The notes under the pieces were generated by a model. That model worked only from the letters and a program-made list of their open reading frames with translations, did not search any database and was not told the DNA's origin. From Paenibacillus artemisiicola (GTDB lineage Bacteria > Bacillota > Bacilli > Paenibacillales > Paenibacillaceae): DNA of 64,000 nucleotides. Below, piece by piece: positions 60,198 to 64,000 of the stretch (position 1 is its first letter; each line of letters starts with the position of its first letter). The stretch spans positions 62,001-126,000 of the forward strand of contig NZ_JAGGDJ010000002.1 in assembly GCF_017652985.1 (NCBI RefSeq), given 5' to 3'. Both the position numbers and the translations under genes were made by a program.

Positions 60198-62267
60198 TTA
60201 CGGCTTGGCCGGCAGACCGTTCGCCTGGCGCACGAGCGCGAAGTACTGATCGGCGCGAACGGCGGAGAAGCTGCCGCTGTCGAGCGAGCCGTTCAGCGCG
60301 ACGACGTCCGAAGGCGTCATGCTCCAAGCCAGCAGGCCGAGCGAGACGAACAGCGGCGACTTGCCGTCCCATTTCGCTTTCGCCTCGTCGAGGATGCGCT
60401 TGCCGTCCTGGACGGTGCTGATGCCCTGAATCGTCGAGACCGGCAGCTTGCCGCCTTCGATCGAGACGCCGTAGCGGTCTTCCCAGCTGAGGAACAGACC
60501 CGGCACGCGGTACTCGTTCGCGTAGGCGTTCAGCTTCGCTTCGCTCAGCGGCACGTTCTGGCCGTCGACGCGGTTCAGCACGTACGGAATCGTCATGCCG
60601 GTCTTCTTCAGGTAGGAATTCGTCTGCTTCAGGTACGGCGCGAACGTGTTGTCCGGCCAAGCGTTCGGATAGAAATACCCGGCGCCGGACGGTCCGGCGA
60701 TCAGCTGGTCGTTCGGCGTAGCCGTGCTCAGGTAGTGGTCGAGCATCGCCGGCGCGCCGTCGTACAGCAGCGGGCTGGACGTCCAGTTGATCGGCACCTT
60801 GCCGCGGTTCGGATCGTCCCACAGGACGCGCAGCCGGTGCTCGTTGTACTGGAAGTTGTCGCCTTCGCTGAACGTGTAGGTGACGTAAATTTTATTTTCC
60901 AGCTTCGGCGTCTTCGCCGGAGCGGGAAGCTTCGCCTTCACTTGCGTGCCCGAGAAGACGGACATGTTGCTGAACCAGTCCGCCGCCAGCACGTAGACGC
61001 TGTGGTTGGACGTGATCTCGACGGAGTTGAACTCGCCTTGAACGTCATTGCTGAACCAGCCCAGGTACGGCGTGCCCGGCTTGACGTCGGAGAGGATCTT
61101 CTCGAACAGGGCGCGCTGCTCCGGCACGTTGGCGTCGAGCCAGAACACCATCGCCTTGTTGGCGACCGCGTAATCGCGCAGGTAGCCGTACGGCTCCTTC
61201 TGCTCCGAGGAGAGCGGCTGCTCGTTGCCCGCGGACACCTTGTACTGGTTCCACATGTCGACGGAAGCGGTCAGCTGCTTCGCGCCGGCCGGAACCGGGA
61301 ACTTGTAGACGAAATAACGGCCGTTGTCGGCGAAGCGGTGGCCGCCGCTGCCCGTGGAGAGCTGCGAGCTCTGCGCGTCGTAGAGGAACGGCTCTTCCTC
61401 CGGCGTGCCCGGCACGAAGCGGGCGATCTCTTGGCCGTCCGCCTTGACGGTGACTTCATGCACGGCGGTGCCCCAGCCGTCTTGGGTGAAGGCGTCGTCG
61501 AACCGAAGGAAGACGGCGTCCTTGCCGAGGAACGGCGTCAGGTCGAGGTCGTAGACCTTGCGGTTCTTCGCGTCGCGCTCCTGCGTCGTGTCTTGGGCGA
61601 TCGTCTTGAAGGAAGCCGGAAAGCCGTCCGGAATGCGGATGGACGTGTCCGGGCTGAGCCCGACCAGCATCCGGTGCGTCGTCTGGCTCCACAGGTTGTC
61701 GTATTGCCATGTGTAAGCGTCGAGCCGATCCTTGAATTTGCCGCGCAGGTCGTCAAGGACCTTCAAGCCGTAAGGCGCGGCGGCGAGCTTCTCCGCGAGC
61801 CCGGGGCTGGCGACGACGGCGTCCTTCAGGCCGGCGAGCGTCGTGGCGACGTTGATGGAATCCGGCACGTTCGGATCGTAGACGATGACGCCCTTGATCT
61901 CGTTCTTGAACGTCTTCACGATATCCCAATAGTTGTCGCGGACTTTATACGGCACGTCCAGGTCGTTCAGCCAAGTGAACTTGCCTTCTTCCTTGCTTTC
62001 GAGCACGTACAGGCGGGGTTCCGCGCGGTTGACGATCCCCTCCAGCGTCGTCAGCATGATTTTGGCGTCGCCCGGCAGATCGTAAATGTCGGCGACTTCG
62101 AGCTGCTTGACCTTGGCGAAGCTCGGAAGCGCCTGATCGGCCGGCCAGGAAATGCCGCTTCCGCCTTTCTGTGCCGTCTGAACGGCGGGGGATTCCGCGG
62201 AGGCGCCGACCGTGAAGGTCAGCGTGCACGCCAGCGCGAGTCCCGCGGTCGCAAGTTTTCGCATCAT
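60198..62267 (-). CDS. Secreted GxGYxYP-domain protein
   Basis: A 689-residue protein with a signal peptide (about 1-25, ending ASA). The family signature GPSGAGYFYPNAWPDN lies near residues 485-500, flanked by a large alpha/beta region, and an internal beta-rich insert (about 225-345) looks like a carbohydrate-binding or jelly-roll domain. GxGYxYP proteins are suspected carbohydrate-active enzymes but their activity is unknown. GAGGTG is nine bases before ATG 62267; the upstream GTG overlaps that site. A divergent GntR-LacI regulator gene 374 bp away suggests sugar-responsive control. Confidence 0.88.
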   Translation of the reverse strand: MMRKLATAGLALACTLTFTVGASAESPAVQTAQKGGSGISWPADQALPSFAKVKQLEVADIYDLPGDAKIMLTTLEGIVNRAEPRLYVLESKEEGKFTWLNDLDVPYKVRDNYWDIVKTFKNEIKGVIVYDPNVPDSINVATTLAGLKDAVVASPGLAEKLAAAPYGLKVLDDLRGKFKDRLDAYTWQYDNLWSQTTHRMLVGLSPDTSIRIPDGFPASFKTIAQDTTQERDAKNRKVYDLDLTPFLGKDAVFLRFDDAFTQDGWGTAVHEVTVKADGQEIARFVPGTPEEEPFLYDAQSSQLSTGSGGHRFADNGRYFVYKFPVPAGAKQLTASVDMWNQYKVSAGNEQPLSSEQKEPYGYLRDYAVANKAMVFWLDANVPEQRALFEKILSDVKPGTPYLGWFSNDVQGEFNSVEITSNHSVYVLAADWFSNMSVFSGTQVKAKLPAPAKTPKLENKIYVTYTFSEGDNFQYNEHRLRVLWDDPNRGKVPINWTSSPLLYDGAPAMLDHYLSTATPNDQLIAGPSGAGYFYPNAWPDNTFAPYLKQTNSYLKKTGMTIPYVLNRVDGQNVPLSEAKLNAYANEYRVPGLFLSWEDRYGVSIEGGKLPVSTIQGISTVQDGKRILDEAKAKWDGKSPLFVSLGLLAWSMTPSDVVALNGSLDSGSFSAVRADQYFALVRQANGLPAKP

Positions 62268-62440
62268 GAATTGGTACACCTCATCCTCGTCGATTTGGTT
62301 GAACTTGGAATCATGCCCTTCCTCTTGCTCCTCGCCGGAGGGCTTCGTTCGCCAGCCCCGATATCCGGCTTATGCTTCGCGTTCACCTCCGAAGAAGCTT
62401 CGACTGAACCAAAGATGGCTTACATGTTGAGTCAATTTAT

Positions 62441-62468
62441 ATTTAATATATTGTATATGTACTTACAA
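62441..62468. promoter_or_regulatory. AT-rich inverted repeat in the divergent control region
   Basis: ATTTAATATA is followed by TTGTATATGTACTTACAA (62451-62468), a TTGTA-N8-TACAA inverted repeat like the AraR type (TTGTACGTACAA). It stands out in a GC-rich genome. A candidate operator of the adjacent GntR-LacI regulator. Confidence 0.5.
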
Positions 62469-62592
62469 TACTTTCGACAAAAGTTCTTACAAATTCCTAT
62501 CAGAGTCTGTGCGAGATTGGGTCGAAAGGTGCAGAACGATCCTGTAAAAAAGGCGAGTAGGCGCAAAGAATCACCCTTGCGTACCCGCAAAC

Positions 62593-62610
62593 AAAAATAT
62601 ATTATATATA
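62593..62610. promoter_or_regulatory. AT-rich element before the GntR-LacI gene
   Basis: AAAAATATATTATATATA lies 32 bases upstream of the regulator start. A very similar element, followed by the same ATTGGTGA-type ribosome region, lies at 63952-64000 at the right edge. Confidence 0.5.
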
Positions 62611-62641
62611 CTAATATGATACCGAAGATTGGTGATATGGA

Positions 62642-63808
62642 ATGAGTACAGCCGACCGAGTGCCGTTATACCAGAAAATCCAGGATTACATCCGCGACTT
62701 GATCGAATCGGAAGGGCTGAAGGAAGGCGACCGCATTCCGACGGAGAAAGAACTGATGGAACGCTTCAACGTCAGCAAAATCACGGTCGTGAACGCGCTG
62801 TCGGGCCTCGCGAACGAGAAGGTCATCTCGCGCGTGCCGGGCCGCGGCAGCTTCGTCAGCGGCAGGGCCAAGGACGCCGCGGCGGATTCGCACGGGACCT
62901 CGCCGGCGTTCGGCCACGGCGCTCCCGACGGGGGCGAGGCGGGCAAGCGCCAAGGCGTCATCGGCCTCGTCATGCCGTCGATTTACGACTTTTTCGCCAT
63001 CCGCCTCGTGGAAGGCATTCGCAAAACGCTGGAGGAACGGGGATTCCGGTGCATCATCCTCCTGTCGGGCGGCGAGCTGCAGAAGGAGATCGAGGCGATC
63101 CAGACGCTCAAGGACATCGGGGTGGAGGGGCTGCTGATCTTCCCGGTGGACGAAGAGCGCTATAACGACGAGATTCTCGCGATGAAATTTTCCGGCTTCC
63201 CGTTCGTCCTGATCGACCGCTTCCTGCCCGGCGTGGAGACGAACTACATCGCTTCGGACGGCCGAATGGGCGCGGGGCTCGCCGTGGAGCACCTGTGGGA
63301 GCTGGGGCACCGCGAAATCGCGATCTGCTCCGATTCCCCGCTGCAGACGATCACGGTGCAGGAACGGATCGAAGGCTACATGAACGCGCTGAAGAACAAA
63401 GGGGCGCTGATCAACCCCGCCCACATGATCACGGATTTCCGTATGGACGAAGGGGACGAGACCGAGCGCCATCCGCTGTACCGGTACATCCGCAACCGGA
63501 TGGCGACGGCGTACGTCACGCTGAACGGCAGGCTCGGCGTCGAGATCTACCGGATGGCCCGCCAGGCCGGCCTGAACGTGCCGGGCGACGTATCCATCGT
63601 CAGCTTCGACGACCCGACCTCCGTGGTGGAGGACTTCAGCCTCTTCACGCACGTCAAGCAGTTCGAGCAAGACATGGGCTGCCGCGCGGCGGAAATGCTG
63701 CTGCAGATCATCGAGCGGGGCAGCGGCAGAGGGTTCAAGTACATGAAGACGCTCATCGAACCCGAGCTGGTCGTGCGCCAAACGTCCGGCCCGCCCCGTC
63801 AGGCGTAA
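62642..63808 (+). CDS. GntR-LacI chimeric regulator (AraR-like)
   Basis: A 388-residue regulator: GntR-type winged helix at 1-70 (PLYQKIQDYIRDLIESEGLKEGDRIPTEKELMERFNVSKITV), a 35-residue linker, then a LacI/periplasmic-binding-type domain (about 105-380: GVIGLVMPSIYDFFAIRLVEGIRKTLEERGF and DDPTSVVEDFSLFTHVKQ). This is the layout of AraR sugar repressors. The ligand is probably a sugar. TTGGTGAT is a weak ribosome site before ATG 62642. It likely controls the divergent GxGYxYP gene and the gene to the right of the window. Confidence 0.9.
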   Translation: MSTADRVPLYQKIQDYIRDLIESEGLKEGDRIPTEKELMERFNVSKITVVNALSGLANEKVISRVPGRGSFVSGRAKDAAADSHGTSPAFGHGAPDGGEAGKRQGVIGLVMPSIYDFFAIRLVEGIRKTLEERGFRCIILLSGGELQKEIEAIQTLKDIGVEGLLIFPVDEERYNDEILAMKFSGFPFVLIDRFLPGVETNYIASDGRMGAGLAVEHLWELGHREIAICSDSPLQTITVQERIEGYMNALKNKGALINPAHMITDFRMDEGDETERHPLYRYIRNRMATAYVTLNGRLGVEIYRMARQAGLNVPGDVSIVSFDDPTSVVEDFSLFTHVKQFEQDMGCRAAEMLLQIIERGSGRGFKYMKTLIEPELVVRQTSGPPRQA

Positions 63809-63828
63809 CCGCCGCCCCATGTTGTCCC

Positions 63829-63866
63829 AAACCGGCTTCCGGCTTCCCCGGAAGCCGGTTTTTTTG
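63829..63866 (+). terminator. Terminator after the GntR-LacI gene
   Basis: AACCGGCTTCCGG pairs with CCGGAAGCCGGTT, then a seven-base T-run. Confidence 0.95.
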
Positions 63867-64000
63867 CGTTCCGCCCCGGTCTGCCGCCCGTTGGCCGCCC
63901 GTTGGCCGTACTTCCGATGAACCTAGAAAAAATTGCCGCTAAGAATTTAATAAAAATATATTGAATATATATAATATTTAATATATATTATTGGTGAGAT
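63867..64000. other. Right-edge gap with AT-rich control element
   Basis: AAAAATATATTGAATATATATAATATT at 63952-63978 and ATTGGTGAGAT at the edge resemble the region before the GntR-LacI gene. It is probably the promoter of a gene outside the window under the same regulator. Confidence 0.5.

Noticed and set aside
62280..62645. Plus-strand 636-codon frame running over the GxGYxYP gene into the regulator region
   Set aside because: It is antisense to a clear signal-peptide protein and ends in AT-rich promoter DNA without a ribosome site.

Overview
The window (about 63 percent G+C) looks like chromosome of a spore-forming, high-GC member of the Paenibacillaceae, something like Cohnella or a GC-rich Paenibacillus. 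That placement is inference. It rests on a gerA-type germination operon, S-layer-homology domains on a glycosidase, T-box leaders, strong AGGAGG ribosome sites, LexA boxes of Bacillus type, a YteA-like zinc-finger protein and a cyclic-glucan-synthase-like giant protein. No rRNA, tRNA, CRISPR array, prophage or insertion sequence was seen.

Left part (1-9.6 kb): the end of an asparaginase gene, then a sugar uptake and phosphorylation cluster (lipoprotein binding protein, two CUT1 permeases, CutC, ROK kinase), a 47-residue CxxC protein, an M3 oligopeptidase, a GNAT acetyltransferase and two small proteins. From 9.8 to 18.1 kb a single 2783-residue membrane protein resembles cyclic beta-1,2-glucan synthases. 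From 18.3 to 21.1 kb come Tag glycosylase, an alpha/beta hydrolase and a methyltransferase behind a T-box leader.

The redox block (21.1-24.4 kb) holds a Fur/PerR-type repressor overlapping an atypical OmpR-type regulator, then trxB, a glutaredoxin-like protein and a 2-Cys peroxiredoxin. The repressor gene, trxB and the distant CxxC gene at 5.57 kb share the same 7-1-7 inverted repeat. The last two also share arrays of CTTCAT repeats at 11-bp spacing placed identically relative to a TATGMT -10. This hidden redox regulon is the strongest new signal in the window.

Middle (24.6-39.2 kb): Nudix, YteA-like protein, SLH-GH18 glycosidase, T-box-controlled glnS, two YdcZ-type half transporters around a Crp/Fnr (YeiL-like) regulator, a YwaF-like membrane protein, the germination operon gerAA-AC-AB, an aldo/keto reductase, a truncated AraC gene and a HAD hydrolase.

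Right part (39.4-64 kb): an SOS-controlled Y-family polymerase with a partner protein, an ArsB/NhaD-type transporter behind a short terminator-bearing leader, DUF4362-like lipoprotein, MFS transporter, Tat-type Rieske protein, two small enzymes, a SARP-like regulator beside an MFS gene with SARP-style promoter repeats, an FtsH-like AAA protease, modA with a divergent MerR/PBP-type regulator, a YlmA-like ABC ATPase, Fsr-type MFS with AraC regulator, a 51-bp tandem repeat array, an MFS/TetR pair with two related operators, a GxGYxYP-domain secreted protein and a divergent GntR-LacI regulator with AT-rich control elements.
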